64,000 nt of DNA from Agapetus fuscipes (GCA_951799405.1 OX637341.1:17661659-17725658); one strand, 5' to 3'; shown: positions 21,080-32,265, numbered from the stretch's first letter. Numbers and translations: made by a program. Notes: generated by a model from the letters alone, not told the origin.

Positions 21080-21415
21080 ATTTTTGTCTAATTGGAGTTT
21101 GGTGCAACAGGCCCATATCATTATTATTGCGTTCTATTAAGTTTCTTGTGAATCTGATTATGTCCATGGTCGAATACCCCGTTTCCACCCACATCGCCCA
21201 TGATATATTGCTACGGCTTAATCCATGTTCATAAGTGGAGTCATAAATTTAAATTTTTGTCTAATTGGAGTTTGGTGCAACAGGCCCTTATCATTATTAT
21301 TGCGTTCTATTAAGTTTCTTGTGAATCTGATTATATCCATGGTCAAATGCCCTGTTACCACCCACATCGTCCATAATATATTGCTACGGCTTAATCCATG
21401 TTCATAAGTGGAGTC
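21080..21415 (+). repeat. Two-copy tandem duplication, 173-bp offset
   Basis: 21081-21242 and 21254-21415 are nearly identical (about eight differences seen). The unit includes the right end of the Harbinger-like MITE plus about 130 bp of flank (ATTATTGCGTTCTATTAAG, TGCTACGGCTTAATCCATG). Confidence 0.75.
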
Positions 21416-22116
21416 GCTAATAGCATCGGGCATCACTACTAATAGTGTCTGTGATACAGTGTCGACGTAGCCTGTTCGTTCGGCCGCAAGTGTAACTCGG
21501 CGCCCAGTCAGGTGGAAGGGCGATAACCGTAGAGGCTCGTAGAGGGTCGTAGAGGGGGGATATGTGCTACGATAGTGCTTATAGCACATCCTGAAATCTG
21601 CTGTGTGATGCTTTGAAGGGTAAGGTACTGTGTCATGAGGTTACTTAATCATATTTGATGCATGGGTATAGACTGTAGCTGATTCGTTGCATTAGAGGAA
21701 GAGTTTTGTTATTAAAAAAAAATGCACTTGTATTTAAAAAAGTGACTTAGGGTTATTTTAATTTAATTGCGATTTAAATTTATTTCACAAGATTTATTTT
21801 TCACAATAAATGTTACAATTTACTGTTCACTGCTTACGCTTTGCTTACAGGTATTAACGTTACAATGGTCAAAGCGACTCTGTCTGTCCCACATAATCTT
21901 TGCTCGTTTTATATGTGCGGCAGAGACGATTCTTGCATGTTCGTGAACATGGTAGATACTTCCATAATATATTGTTCGACGCTATACCAAACACAATACA
22001 CACTTATCAGCGTGCCTGGGGTCACGTCCACACGAACTCATACGTTCGTAACAATATCTGTCTTAAAGCTTGTTGTTGCAACTTTCAAAGATATATTAAC
22101 ATTTAAAAATAAATAC
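21416..22116. other. Unrecognised
   Basis: A GC-richer patch 21420-21600 with repeated GTAGAGG words. The antisense frame 21218-21589 crosses the tandem duplication and has no known motif. Confidence 0.4.
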
Positions 22117-22147
22117 CTGATGATGACCTTCTAGGTCAAAAACGTTA
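22117..22147 (+). ncRNA. Hammerhead-like motif
   Basis: CTGATGA, T, GACCT-TCT-AGGTC hairpin, then AAAAACGTTA. The CUGAUGA core and 5-bp stem II are perfect; the first base of GAAA is changed. Confidence 0.4.
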
Positions 22148-22289
22148 GTAACTTACTCTAAAGATTGTAATCTTTTTAAATATATTCATGTGAAAATAAA
22201 CAGTGTTTTTGAATTCCTCAAAAAATTTTAAACTATAACAGTATGAATTTTCACAGTGTTAATACACAAACAATACAAAATATATTTAA

Positions 22290-22471
22290 AAATAATATAA
22301 AATGCATGCCCATAGACAGGCGTGTGGAAGTTTGCGCTTAAATGTTGCAAGTTTACTTACAAATTAAAACATTAAACCTCAAATTAACATACGCAACTTT
22401 TACCGTCCTTTCCATAAACAGGGGTAACATTGGAAAAGTGAACCATGTTCCTATAAGTCATATAAGTCAAG
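22290..22471 (-). repeat. Family R, diverged
   Basis: AATGCATGCCCATAGACAGG, CCATAAACAGGGGTAACATTGG and TATAAGTCATATAAGTCAAGGG. The tail end is eroded. Confidence 0.65.
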
Positions 22472-23047
22472 GGAGACAAATTGATTTTAAAAGTGGATTT
22501 TACGGACTGTTGTGCCTTACACAAAGAATTTCTCAAATATCTGGCGCTAAGTACATAACAAAAATATATTATGCTTACAAAGTAAGTAAAGTTCTGCTAG
22601 GAAAAAAAATCAAGAAAATTGAAAACAGAAATTAAATAAAATAAATTCACATCTTTATTGACTAAACTCATAAAACTTGTATTATCCATTATTCTGGGAC
22701 GACAACCAAAATATTTCATAGTGGGAAAATTGACATGAAAAGTGGGATCTTTTATATTGGAAATATTCCGCATTCCGGTGGTTATTTTTTCTTTTGTCCC
22801 CCGAGGAAGTTCCTTTGGGCGGTGATAAGCGAAAACCCTTATCGATAATATCTGCCTCCATTGTTTTCCTTTCACCGACTCACTTCCGACGTGAAGTGAG
22901 AGAAGTGGAGGGAAAAGGCTGACTCAATAAAACACTGAAGCCCATTGTACCGCACACTTGTCAGTGCTTCCTCCTTCTTTTATCACTTCTTCTATCAAAT
23001 ATCTGTGGGCGACATGGATATTTTGATTCTATAATATAAATATAGTA
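22472..23047. other. Unrecognised
   Basis: No motif in the antisense frame 22597-22875. Confidence 0.4.
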
Positions 23048-23280
23048 TCTAAGCTTCAAAGAAATATTAACATTTAAAACTCTTATCAAATGCATGCCCA
23101 CAAACAGACACATGTAAGTTTACCATTAGGTACAAATGCTGAATGTGTACTTACATATAAAAGCAAACCTTGAATGAACATAAGCCCTGCAACCGTTTGC
23201 CGACCTTCCCTGCAACAGAGGTGACATTGGAAAAGTGAACCATTTTTTTTAGTATGGCGGGCCAGCGTCATACCAATCTG
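23048..23280 (-). repeat. Family R
   Basis: AGTATCTAAGCTTCAAAGAAAT to GCCAGCGTCATACCAATCTG; contains GAGGTGACATTGG. Confidence 0.75.
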
Positions 23281-23399
23281 TATTTGTGTTGATTGTTTCC
23301 AAATCTTTTTTGAATTTCATTAATGGTAGACGCATTTACATTGTAATCTTTCATCTTACAAGATAAAAAATAAATGTATCACTGTGAGTATATTCTGTT

Positions 23400-23500
23400 C
23401 CATGACAGGTTTCGCAGACAATCCGTTTGCATCCTCAGGTGGCTACTAATGAGACACCTGAGGATGCAAGCAGATTGTTTTCAAAACCGGTCGTGGAACT
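23400..23500. repeat. Fold-back pair of hammerhead-like motifs
   Basis: 23404-23439 read on the minus strand (CCTGAGGATGCAAACGG..., GCGAAACCTG) mirrors 23457-23496 on the plus strand (CCTGAGGATGCAAGCAG..., TTCAAAACCGG). Both keep CUGAGGA and a partly paired stem; GAAAC survives only in the left arm. Confidence 0.45.
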
Positions 23501-23639
23501 GAACGAAAAATATTATACAGTTAGTCAAAGTGTCAAACAAAACATGTGGCCACGCCCCCTCCCGCCTCCCCCTTCCTCACTCCTCCCTCAAAACGATGGC
23601 GGGAGTTAACTCAGATAGGTACTTCATGTAAATAATAAT

Positions 23640-24240
23640 AATAATAATATAAGGATGATTTATTTGGTGAGCGCTGTTTTTGTGTGTGTCACACCTCAAG
23701 AGCCCTCTGCGAGCTTGGTCGTCGCTGTAGAAAGCGCCAATTCTCAAGCAAGACCCAGTTGTTGTAAGGTTGGATGGACCTTTCAGTGACCGGTCTTTGG
23801 TAAAGGCTTATGAATTTTTCAACCCAGCGAAGAGCACATTCGAAATATAAATGGTAATGGTGGTTTTAAGTTGACACCCGTCGATGGTGGATAGTGACCC
23901 ACCGAAACTAGTAGTGTTTGTAAAAATAAAGCTCACACAGTGAATTATAACAAAGTTTTTCATTTTTAACAATTGTAAAGATGAACTTTCACAAAGTTAC
24001 TGCTGAAAACCTAAATAAGTTTATAAATGGTATATTTTGTGCTCCGCCGGGATCCGAATCCACAACCTTCCATTTACGAGTCCGAAGTGTTGCCACTACG
24101 GACTACGGACCGGTCCAAGATGCCAACGACACGCGGTGTACCTGAGCGGTTACCCATCCAAATACTGTCCGCGTCCAATGTTGCTTAACTTCGGTGATCT
24201 ATGGTAACCGGTGCTTTCAACATGGTAACGTCGTTGACAT
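23640..24240 (-). mobile_element. 5S-headed SINE A with tail 2, interrupted
   Basis: Starts GATTTATTTGGTGAGCGCTG (tail 2), passes through the body to TTCGAAATATAAATGGTA, is interrupted at 23857-24021, and resumes TATTTTGTGCTCCGCCGGG. The tRNA-like head (GGACTACGGACCGGTCC) is followed by the 5S-like module (CACGCGGTGTACC, TTGCTTAACTTCGGTGATC, AACCGGTGCTTTCAACATGG). Confidence 0.75.
23857..24021 (+). mobile_element. 165-bp insertion with 11-bp duplication, hammerhead-bearing
   Basis: TATAAATGGTA occurs at 23846-23856 and 24022-24032, and the host SINE needs one copy. Near its left end is GTCGATG, GGTGG...CCACC hairpin, GAAACTAGTAGTG (23880-23915), a hammerhead-like block with changed first core bases, then AAAAATAAAGC. 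Probably a 5'-truncated PLE or retrozyme end. Confidence 0.65.
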
Positions 24241-24885
24241 GTACTTAGGTGAGTTAGCACCCGCCAAGAATAACTACTTAAAAGCAACCTACATCATAAG
24301 CAGGTATTGTTCAACATAAAAATTGACTCAATCTTATCAATGAAGCACTTTTTCAAGGCCAACTTGTACCTACTAAGACAATTTTTCTGTTAAGCTACAT
24401 GTTTATAAGTATTTTCCAGATGTTAGACACGGTTTATAAAGTTAGTGTGAAACTTTGTGGTTGAGATCGTAGTATAATTGTGGTAATTTATCACAAAATG
24501 ACACTAAAAATATTTTATTTTTTATTTTTATTGATTAATATTGAATAAAGCTACGAAATTTGTCTTGTATCTTTAGCATCTAAGGGTTGGTTAACGATGA
24601 TAATTGTAGCGTAGAGATTACACAACTTTATTTATGACTTTACACAGCCCTGCATACTAAATGTGCTAGGGGATGATCCAAGCAGACGACTCTTGTTTGT
24701 GATGCTGCCAAAGCACCATTTATAAATTGCTAATAAATATTTAAGCAAGATAATGTCAGACCGTTAAAATATTTATAATATATTTTTTAGGGTTTTGTTA
24801 AACGGTATACAAAATATGTTTTAGTCAGTTATAAGCATTGTTGTTTATAACTATATCGTAGAAGAGTAAATTGATATCAAATTAA
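24241..24885. other. Unrecognised AT-rich DNA
   Basis: Nothing supported. Confidence 0.4.
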
Positions 24886-25103
24886 ATGTTTGGAGAGCGT
24901 GCATTTGCAGTTGCTGGTCCTCTGGCCTGGAACCACCTGCCACATCATGTGAGAAAGCTAGAGGACCATGGAAAGTTCCGGGATGCACTGAAGACAAGCA
25001 AATTTTGTGGTATCGATTGCACAAGCGCCCTTGGAGTGACTACATCACGAAACGGCGCCATCAACAAATCATCAATTCATCATCATCATCATCATCAAGG
25101 AAA
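24886..25103 (+). pseudogene. LINE RT C-terminus with (CAT)n tail
   Basis: MFGERAFAVAGPLAWNHLP, HHVRKLEDHGKFRDALKTSK is the late R-F--AGP-WN-LP block of CR1-group reverse transcriptases. The ATG is internal to a larger lost ORF. The copy ends in CATCATCATCATCATCATCA, its 3' microsatellite. Only the last ~60 codons survive, with the reading frame intact. Confidence 0.7.
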
Positions 25104-25164
25104 AAATGTAGGATTAATTTAATAATTTACCCAAAAAATCAAAGTATTATTTTAACAACGAAGT

Positions 25165-25299
25165 TAAAGACCGGCAAGGGTTACTCAGCCTCACAATAAA
25201 TGAGTACCAGTACCCTCGGAAGCTGGGAATCTCCCACTTAAACTGAAGTGGTTGGCGTAAGGCCGACCACCTTACCTGTAAAAATAAATAGGTTCAACA
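25165..25299 (+). mobile_element. SINE B body fragment
   Basis: AGACCGGCAAGGGTTACTCAG, GAAGCTGGGAATCTCCCAC, GAAGTGGTTGGCGTAAGGCC and ACCTGTAAAAATAAATAGG. It is fused at about 25300 to a family R copy. Confidence 0.65.
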
Positions 25300-25506
25300 C
25301 CCCAATCAATGTCACCCCTGTGTCAGGGAAGATCGGCAAAAATTATATGGTTTATGTTCATTTAAAGATTTGGACTTCATTTGCAAGTACACATTTAGTA
25401 TTTGTAAGCGCGAACTACGCGTGTTTGTTTGTGGGCATGAATCTGATATGACCTTTAAATGTTGATATATCTTTGCAACTTAGATTATAGATTATAGATA
25501 GATAGA
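25300..25506 (+). repeat. Family R, 5'-truncated
   Basis: Enters at CAATCAATGTCACCCCTGTG; ends ATATCTTTGCAACTTAGATTATAGATTATAGATAGATAGATTGG. Confidence 0.75.
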
Positions 25507-25883
25507 TTGGATGAAAAACAGTCTTAATATATCGGTGATCGAGTCGACGCTTTAAAGTCACGTTTGATAGACTGCTTGTATGCCCAACTCTCTCCATCGA
25601 ACTCTCCCATTCGCTAATAAATGGCAGCGACAAATTACCCCCAATCGTTTTTCAATCACTCGTTTTTTAAACCAATAAATCCCACAATCAATTTTGGAGA
25701 ATTTTGTGTTTTTTATATGGATAGGCCGAATGTGGTTTGAACCGAATACAAACTTCGGCCGAACATTCGGTTTAAATAAAAAAATCGGTTCTGTAAAAAA
25801 GTTACGTATTGCAGTTTCTAGTTTCTGTTATTTGTTAGAAGAATATTTATTCTCCTAACAAATTTATTCTTATTATTATCGTA
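25507..25883. other. No gene; possible terminal repeat of a nested element
   Basis: GGATAGGCCGAATGTGG... at about 25719 is roughly inverted by CTTCGGCCCATCCCTAG at 26857-26873. They may be the two ends of one element holding the R and SINE copies between. Confidence 0.35.
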
Positions 25884-26131
25884 TTCCTTGACTTATAGGT
25901 TGGTATGAGGCTGACCACCCATACTGTAAAAAATGGTTGACTTTGCCAATGTCACCCCTGTTTCAGGGAATGTTGGCAAGAGTTGTAGGGCTTATGTTCA
26001 TTTGAGGTTTGGATTTTATTTGTAAGTATACAATCGCATTTGTAAACGCGAACTGCACGTGTTTGTTTGTGGGCATAGGTACATCTGAGAGCTTTAAATG
26101 AATATATCCTTGCAACTTAGATTATAGATAT
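25884..26131 (+). repeat. Family R, full length
   Basis: TTCCTTGACTTATAGGTTGG start; CACCCCTGTTTCAGGGAATG core; ATATCCTTGCAACTTAGATTATAG end. Confidence 0.85.
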
Positions 26132-26325
26132 ACTTAGTTTATATTGCATTTTTTTAATCTGATATCTATGTAACGCAGTCGAAAAAGATTGAATTTTTAT
26201 CCGATTGTATTAATATAATATTCACTTGTTCCTTCTGAAATAAATAAGTATAAGGCCTTATTGCTATTTTACGGTTATAAAAGATACGATGATATACAAT
26301 TCAAATAGCCAAGATGGTGCAAGTT

Positions 26326-26783
26326 TTTTTTTTTTTTTTTTTAAGAAAATCCTGTGCGGGAGACTCCCTAGATTCTGAAGACTCTAGGGGTCTATGACAC
26401 TTGTTGTAGTGCCGCAGAGGTGTACGAGCTTGGTCGTCGCTACAAAGCGCCAATACTCAAGCAAGACCCAGTTGCTGTAAGGCTGGATGGACCCTTGGTG
26501 ACCGGTCATTGGTAAAGGCTTATGAATTCTTCAACCCAGCGAAGAGCACATTCGAAATATTAATGGTATTTTTGTGTGCTCCGCCGGGATCCGAATCCAC
26601 AACCTTCCAAATATTTACGAGTCCGAAGTGTTGCCACAACGGACTACGGACCGGTCCGAGATGCCAACGACACGCGGTGTACCTGAGCGCACACCCATCC
26701 AAGTACTGACCACGCCCAATGTTGCTTAACTTCGGTGATCTATGGGAACCGGTGCTTTCAACATGGCTAACGTCGTTAACATA
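26326..26783 (-). mobile_element. 5S-headed SINE A with tail 1, most complete copy
   Basis: Long T-run, AAATCCTGTGCGGGAGACTC (tail 1), body, tRNA-like head (GGACTACGGACCGGTCC), then the 5S module to AACATGGCTAACGTCGTTAAC. Read on the minus strand, the 5S part begins GTTAACGACGTTAGCC and includes GATCACCGAAGTTAAGCAAC and GTACTTGGATGGGTG, which is close to a whole 5S gene. Confidence 0.8.
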
Positions 26784-26898
26784 AAAAAAGTAGGTATTTA
26801 TTTTACTTTTTCTTGCAACGATTGTTCGGCTTCTGCCGAAATTCAGTTGAACTGAACTTCGGCCCATCCCTAGTTTTTTAACGATTTGGGAATCTATT

Positions 26899-27122
26899 AC
26901 CTAAGTTGCATAAATATACGTAGGTATATTAACATTTAGAATTAGCGTTTGATGCATGTTCACAAGCAAATATGTGTAAGTTTACGCTGACATTGCTATA
27001 TGTGTATAAACAACAGAAAACACAATTTAAAAATTAATATTTATTCTGCAACAGCTACTTTTTCCTGAAACAGGAGTAGCACGACAAAATGAACCAATTT
27101 TTATTAAATGAGTGGTCAGCCT
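26899..27122 (-). repeat. Family R, diverged
   Basis: CTAAGTTGCATAAATATACG, CAAGCAAATATGTGTAAG, CCTGAAACAGGAGTAGCACG and GAGTGGTCAGCC. Confidence 0.6.
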
Positions 27123-27137
27123 TTTCTTAGCATCTAC

Positions 27138-27292
27138 GAGAATATTTAAAAAATATATTTAATGTACGCCCACAAGCAAAAATTAGTAATTTTGCGTCTA
27201 CACATAGTGCATGTGTACATCTGTTAACACAAACCTTAAATGAACATCAACCTTGCAACTCTTGCCGACCTTTCCGGAAACAGTAATGGCAT
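27138..27292 (-). repeat. Family R, partial
   Basis: TTTAATGTACGCCCACAAGC, ACACATAGTGCATGTG, CTTGCAACTCTTGCCGACC and GGAAACAGTAATGGCAT. Confidence 0.65.
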
Positions 27293-27404
27293 AGAATATA
27301 GATAAATTTGAACCAGTGCGACCAGAATTTGTTTTAGTAAGGGTTTTGAAGCGATCCAGATGAAAGGTGGACAAAGCGACTGCTGTGCTGGTGCCCAAGG
27401 ACGG

Positions 27405-27576
27405 CAAAGCGTGGAGTTGGGCGCCCACAGTTGCGTTGGCGCGACGATGTCCAGAGAAGTGCGGGACTTGCCTGGATCCGGATCGCTCAGGATAGAAACG
27501 AATGGAAAATGCGAGAGGAGGCCCACGTCCAGGAGTGGACGATCAATACAGGCTGAAGAAGAAGAAGAAGAAGAAG
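27405..27576 (+). pseudogene. LINE RT C-terminus with (GAA)n tail
   Basis: Frame RGVGRPQLRWRDDVQRSAG, LAWIRIAQDRNEWKMREEAH, VQEWTIN then stop. The GRP-RW-DD...W-R-AQDR--W motif is a standard LINE C-terminal signature. It is followed by GAAGAAGAAGAAGAAGAAGG. 5'-truncated; upstream sequence is out of frame. Confidence 0.75.
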
Positions 27577-27936
27577 GGTGGTCAATCTTGTATTAACATA
27601 ATAATTTAAAATGGTAGGCAAAGTATTTTTATACTTTGTAGTAGGAACACAATGTAAGTGAAAATCGTTGTTACATTTTTAAAGGGTTATAAAAACAAAA
27701 AAGGTATAAAATTTTATCTTAAGAGGGACGTTACAATTTTTATCACCCAACGTCAATAAGGTAAACGTTTTACTTGCCAAGTAATGATGATTTAAAGATA
27801 AACAAAGTCTGTAATGCAATTTTTAATACCCAAAAGGGGGAGAAAAAAGATTTAAAAAATTCACGACAGGGAGAGAAAAAATCAAGTTTCTTTTAAGAAA
27901 AAATTGAAAGGATTCTTGAAATGAAAAAAATTCCAA

Positions 27937-28130
27937 CCATTTTTTACAGTATGGATGGTCAGCCTTATACTAATTTATAAGTTAAGGAATTCAAACAATT
28001 AATTACATTTAAGTATATAAAACAAACAATCACTACACAATTAAACAATAAAAATTAAAACCTACAAAACAAATAATACAAAAAAGTGAAAATTAAAATT
28101 TTGAAAGCCTTACTCGCCAGCATTACAGAT
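27937..28130 (-). repeat. Family R 5' end plus LINE-side extension
   Basis: CCATTTTTTACAGTATGGATGG...ATAAGTTAAGGAAT (R end), then AATTACATTTAAGTATATAAAA...GAAAGCCTTACTCGCCAGCATTACAG, the extension seen at 31.8, 47.8 and 56.7 kb. Confidence 0.65.
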
Positions 28131-28225
28131 TAACCGTCATTTTTTTCAGTCCTTGCATACTTCTTTCATTTCATCCAGAGTCATAACCTTTTTAATTTAA
28201 AAGCTCTCTTTTTATTATGTTTCTG
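28131..28225 (-). pseudogene. LINE C-terminal fragment joined to family R
   Basis: Minus strand encodes a remnant of the KKVM-L-EMKEVCKD motif (GTTATGACTCTGGATGAAATG, AAGTATGCAAGGACTG). It directly precedes the R extension, as at 47.9 kb. Confidence 0.55.
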
Positions 28226-29154
28226 GATATCCTATGCATTATTTTCGTAAATTTTTTAAAGTGACACTTCTAGGTTGATAGGAAAAATGTTAAAAAAAAA
28301 AAAATTGTTAATTATCGCTAAAAAAATAATATTCATAAAAATTTCATAGTATCATTGAAATTTTATAAAGCATCTTTTTTATTCAAAATTTCTCCAGGGT
28401 GGAGATTTTTCTTTAAATTTCTCCCTAGATAAAGAAGCGAGCATTGTCGGTGAACCGGCATAGTCATTAACCTGTAAGATTGTTTCACTTTGGTTCTGAG
28501 AGTCATTGTTTTCTCACCGACAAAGGGCCGAAAATTTCTCCGCCGGAAAAATCTTTCAAAAGTGCGGCTTTTGTGGTCTTTTGATGTAAAGAAAGTATAA
28601 TCTGGAAGAGTCTTTTTTGTGATTGTAAAGAAATTTTTCTCAAGAGCCTCAATCGAGATCAGAGGTATGTCTTTTTTTAGAATCTGAAATCTGTTTTTTT
28701 TTTTTTTTACTATTTCATAATTTCATCCTAAAATATATTTTGTATAATTGGATTGGAGTTTGATTGATTTGTAGGTAAAAATGAGCATATATTTAAGTTT
28801 AAGGTTTTCATGACAAAAAGAGTTCGGATGAAAAATATTATGACTATCGATGAAACGAAAGGAGTTTACAAGAAAATAAATAAATGGTAGTTGATATGTA
28901 ATAAAGGCAGATATGGATTTTAATTTTTTTTATGTTTTTTTAACTTTTCATACTGTATTTTATGGTTTTTTGCTTTTTTATTGTTAAATGAATATTTTAG
29001 TGGTTTGTTTTTCAAAAACCTTTTCTTTTTATTCAAACAGTGTTTTTTAATTCACACATATAATATATTTAAATTTTTTTAAAATTATAATACATACGTT
29101 TTTGATTTAGTTAGTCATCATCAGGTAGGAAAATTGTAGACTATTTTTAGTCTT
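28226..29154. other. Unrecognised AT-rich DNA
   Basis: Nothing supported; a decayed CCTGATGATGACTAAC (minus, about 29113-29128) could be a last trace of a hammerhead-type end. Confidence 0.4.
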
Positions 29155-29360
29155 ATTCCATGACTTATAAGTGGGTATAAAGTCAACCACCCACACTAAC
29201 CCTGTTTCAAGGAAGAGCGGCATGAGTTGCAGGGCTTTTGTTCATTTGAGACTTGATGTCTCATTTCGTAAATACAAATGCCGCATCTTAAACCTTGACT
29301 TATTCTTGCAACATAGATTATGGAGTACAGATTTGCATCTACCCAATGTACGCGTCTGCG
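29155..29360 (+). repeat. Family R with internal deletion
   Basis: TTCCATGACTTATAAGTGGG, CCACCCACACTAACCCTGTTTC, GAGTTGCAGGGC, then CTTGCAACATAGATTATGGAG. The block between ACTGTAAAAAATGG and CACCCC is lost. Confidence 0.65.
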
Positions 29361-29870
29361 TAGCATATTTTATATTTGTGTAAAAAAATCACTAGAATTT
29401 GTTTTAAACCTGATCTTTGTTTGTTTCCACAACATCATACATTTTCTATTGCAGCCATCATTGAACTGACGAGCATTCTTCAGTTGTCAGCATTGCGATA
29501 TCAACTTTGCTGAAGTACAGACCTGTCCTCAATACCACACTGGATTCAGGTCCGCATTAAGTTCACCGAGAACCCTGATGCAGGGAAAAACATGGGGCAT
29601 CCCACTTCAGTATTAGTACTACATATAACGGCTCTGGGTACTAACTACGGTGGCTTATATGAAGCTTAAAAAGCTCTACGCTTTCTATTAAAACGTAGAA
29701 GAAATTTACTTTCATGGAAAATTTTAGCATTTTGATTCAATTTAGAACTTTGATTGTATCATCCTTTTTTGGAAATACTTTGTTTTAATATTGTTCATGA
29801 TTTGAACGGGTAAATTAAAAAAGCCTGGTTTTTAGGAAGTACCTCCTAAATAAAATTTAAGCATAAGACG
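29361..29870. other. Unrecognised
   Basis: No gene or repeat family seen. Confidence 0.4.
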
Positions 29871-29871
29871 G

Positions 29872-30345
29872 GTCCGTAGTCCAGTGGTAACACTTCGGAT
29901 TCGTGAATGGAAGGTTGTGGGTTTGAATCCCGGTGGAGCACAAAAAATGTACCATTTGTACTTTCAAATTTGCTCTTCGCTGGGTTGAAAAATTCTTGAA
30001 TGTTTACCAAAGATTGATCATCAAAAGGTCCATCCAGCCTTACAGCAACTGGGTCTAGCTTAAGATTTGACGCTTTGTAGCGACGACCAAGCTCGTAAAA
30101 TGTCGGGTTGATAGCTCAAATTGGTAGAATGCTTGCATTCCATGCCGACAGCAAGGGTTCGATCACAAGATGTACTAAGCCTTCACAAGGAGAAACAGCT
30201 CTTCCGGGAGCTGAGAAACCCCCACCTCAAATGAAAGTGGTTTTTTGTGAGGATGGCCTCCTTACCCGTTAACATAAATAGTTCCCTAATCGCCACATGC
30301 GACCCCTTCGGGGATAACGCAGGCAAGAAGTTACACTTTATGTGT
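29872..30345 (+). mobile_element. Composite SINE A-B
   Basis: Begins GGGTCCGTAGTCCAGTGGTAAC and GGGTTTGAATCCCGG (tRNA-like boxes A and B), then the A body to GTAGCGACGACCAAGCTCG. Without any A tail it joins SINE B at about 30106 (GGGTTGATAGCTCAAATTGG, ATGCCGACAGCAAGGGTTCGATC). It ends CATGCGACCCCTTCGGGG, GAAGTTACACTTTATG. Confidence 0.75.
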
Positions 30346-31215
30346 AGTATGCTCAAACCCTCCTCGTACCCGTCCTGTATGTATGTGTTAAAAGGACCCA
30401 CAGCACATGGACGCTCATACAAAGCAATATATTTTCTTAAGTGGCGGTAGGCTTGCCCGCGAAGTAAAAGCAACGGCACAAGAAAACAATAACCTCTAGG
30501 TCAGAGGCGTGCCCATGACTCTAAAAGTAAATGGTTCTATGTTACTGAAGATTAGTTGCGTTGCGTTTTATATATTTTTAGGTCTTTGAAAGCCCCTCTG
30601 ATTCAAGGGCCCTGGTGCGCTCCACAGCTCTAACCGCCCTTAATCCAGGCCTCGCTGGTTCACATCAGCTTAAACCTCCTTCCACACGCCTCCACAGTAT
30701 TGTTCTCTACGGACAGTTGAACGGCAACTCGCTGTCAGCTAACTCGTTTAATAAACTCCATTATTTATAGTATCCCAAGTACTGCACAACTCTACGTAAT
30801 TATTAAACTGTAGCGTTTTAGCATAAATGTATGAAAAGTAAAACAGCTCCTCCTTTAAGAGTTTGAGCTTCTATACTTTTTTTGTTAAATACTACGGTTG
30901 AATTTTAGCATACTTGAGGTTCATGACGGCTATGAAATAGTATGATTATCCTACGAGAAATGATACCTCAAAAACAAACACCTCAAAATTCGTGGAATTG
31001 TATTCAGTACGTGTATTAATGTATTTAAAAATGAAATAAAATTTAAATTAAATAAACTTTTCGGTTATTTTAGAACCTTTGACCACTAGAGATGGCGACA
31101 ACAAAACGTCCAGAAAAATGTTAGCTCTCCTACAACGCAACGGTTAGTAAAATCTTTAAAAAGTGTGAATAATTTTAGAGACTGTTATTTTATTCAATTT
31201 TACCTTAAATTAGTA
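30346..31215. other. No gene; one fold-back unit inside
   Basis: 30790-30920 resembles the 1.0-1.5 kb palindromic family (GTAGCGTTTTAGCATAAATG, AAATACTACGGTTGAATTTTAGC). The rest is unrecognised. Confidence 0.4.
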
Positions 31216-31364
31216 TAATCAATAATCTAAGTTGCAAATATATATTAACATCTAACAATAAAATGTTAGAGTTATGGTCTATTAAATCAAACTTTAATTA
31301 GTTATGTGAGCTAAAAAAGATGTGTACATATTTAATTTATGTTGATTAGTATTTACCTTTTAGT

Positions 31365-31538
31365 TCCTTCAATTATGGGTTGGTATGAGGCTGACCACCC
31401 ATACTGTAAAAATGGGTCACACTACACATTCAGCATTTGTACGAGCAAACTTACACGTGTCTATTTGTGAGCATGCATTGAATATGAATTTTAAACGCAA
31501 ATATATCTTTGCAATTTCAATTATGTATAATAATAATA
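31365..31538 (+). repeat. Family R with internal deletion
   Basis: TTCCTTCAATTATGGGTTGG, CATACTGTAAAAATGGGTCAC, then directly CTACACATTCAGCATTTG and GTCTATTTGTGAGCATGC. About 90 bp of the middle is missing. Confidence 0.7.
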
Positions 31539-31960
31539 ATCTAAGTAGCAAGGATATATTCATTCAAAGCTCTCAAATGTATGCCCACAAACAAACACGT
31601 GTAGTTCGCGCTTACAAATGCTGATTGTGTACTTACAAATAAAATCCAAACCTCAAATGAACATAAGCCCTGCAACTCTTGCCGACATTCCCTGAAACAG
31701 GGGTGACATTGGCAAAGTGAACCATTTTTTACAGTATGGGTGGTCAGCCTCATACCAACCTATAAGTCAAGGAATACGAGTAATAAATAACATTTAAGTA
31801 TAAAAAAAAAAAAAAAAAAAACAACAACAACAAAACCTTAAAAATAAATCTATACAAAAAAGTCAAAAAATTATTATGCAAAAAATGTAGCAAACTAATA
31901 AACTAACATTACAAATCAGCATTGCAGATTAGCCGCCACTTCTATGTAAAAATATTAATA
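31539..31960 (-). repeat. Family R plus extension, inverted to the preceding copy
   Basis: R from TAATCTAAGTAGCAAGGATATATTC to ACCTATAAGTCAAGGAATACG (31775), then AGTAATAAATAACATTTAAG...CAACATTACAAATCAGCATTGCAGATTAGCCGCC. Confidence 0.75.
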
Positions 31961-32265
31961 AAAAAGATTTTAGTACACCATTCGTATAATGAGGTCACTA
32001 GCGTCCTGCCTATTTGTATTTGTGTCGTCTCCACTTCAGCAACATCCCGCCGCGTGTTACTCCTGATAATAGCAGAGTGGCCATTGTTGGCTGATATTTT
32101 GTGTCAAGCGCCGCGAAACTCGGCGGAGAGGTGCTCAAAGAGCAGTTGTAAGCGCGAGCATGCATGTGCGCCAGATAAACTTGCACAAAAGTTGGAAATT
32201 TCAGGTTCCACATCCATTGTTTCAGTATGAGATTTGTGCTGGGCGGAGGTAGTACACAAGTCAGT
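31961..32265. other. Unrecognised
   Basis: Nothing supported. Confidence 0.35.

Larger units (their letters stand above)
20449..21114. mobile_element. Harbinger-like MITE with a SINE inside
   Basis: 24-bp terminal inverted repeats (20449-20472 and 21091-21114; GGGCCTGTTGCACCAA outermost) with one mismatch. TTA precedes the left end; ATA (TTA in the duplicated right end at 21288) follows the right end. The GGGCCTG end and 3-bp TTA target fit PIF/Harbinger, by inference. Without its SINE the element is only about 225 bp and has no coding capacity. Confidence 0.65.

Noticed and set aside
21218..21589. 123-codon minus-strand ORF
   Set aside because: Spans part of a tandem duplication and a MITE end; the translation shows no known motif.
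26640..26783. Possible 5S rRNA gene
   Set aside because: Joined to SINE A in the same way at four loci and diverged; it is a SINE module and not a functional 5S gene.
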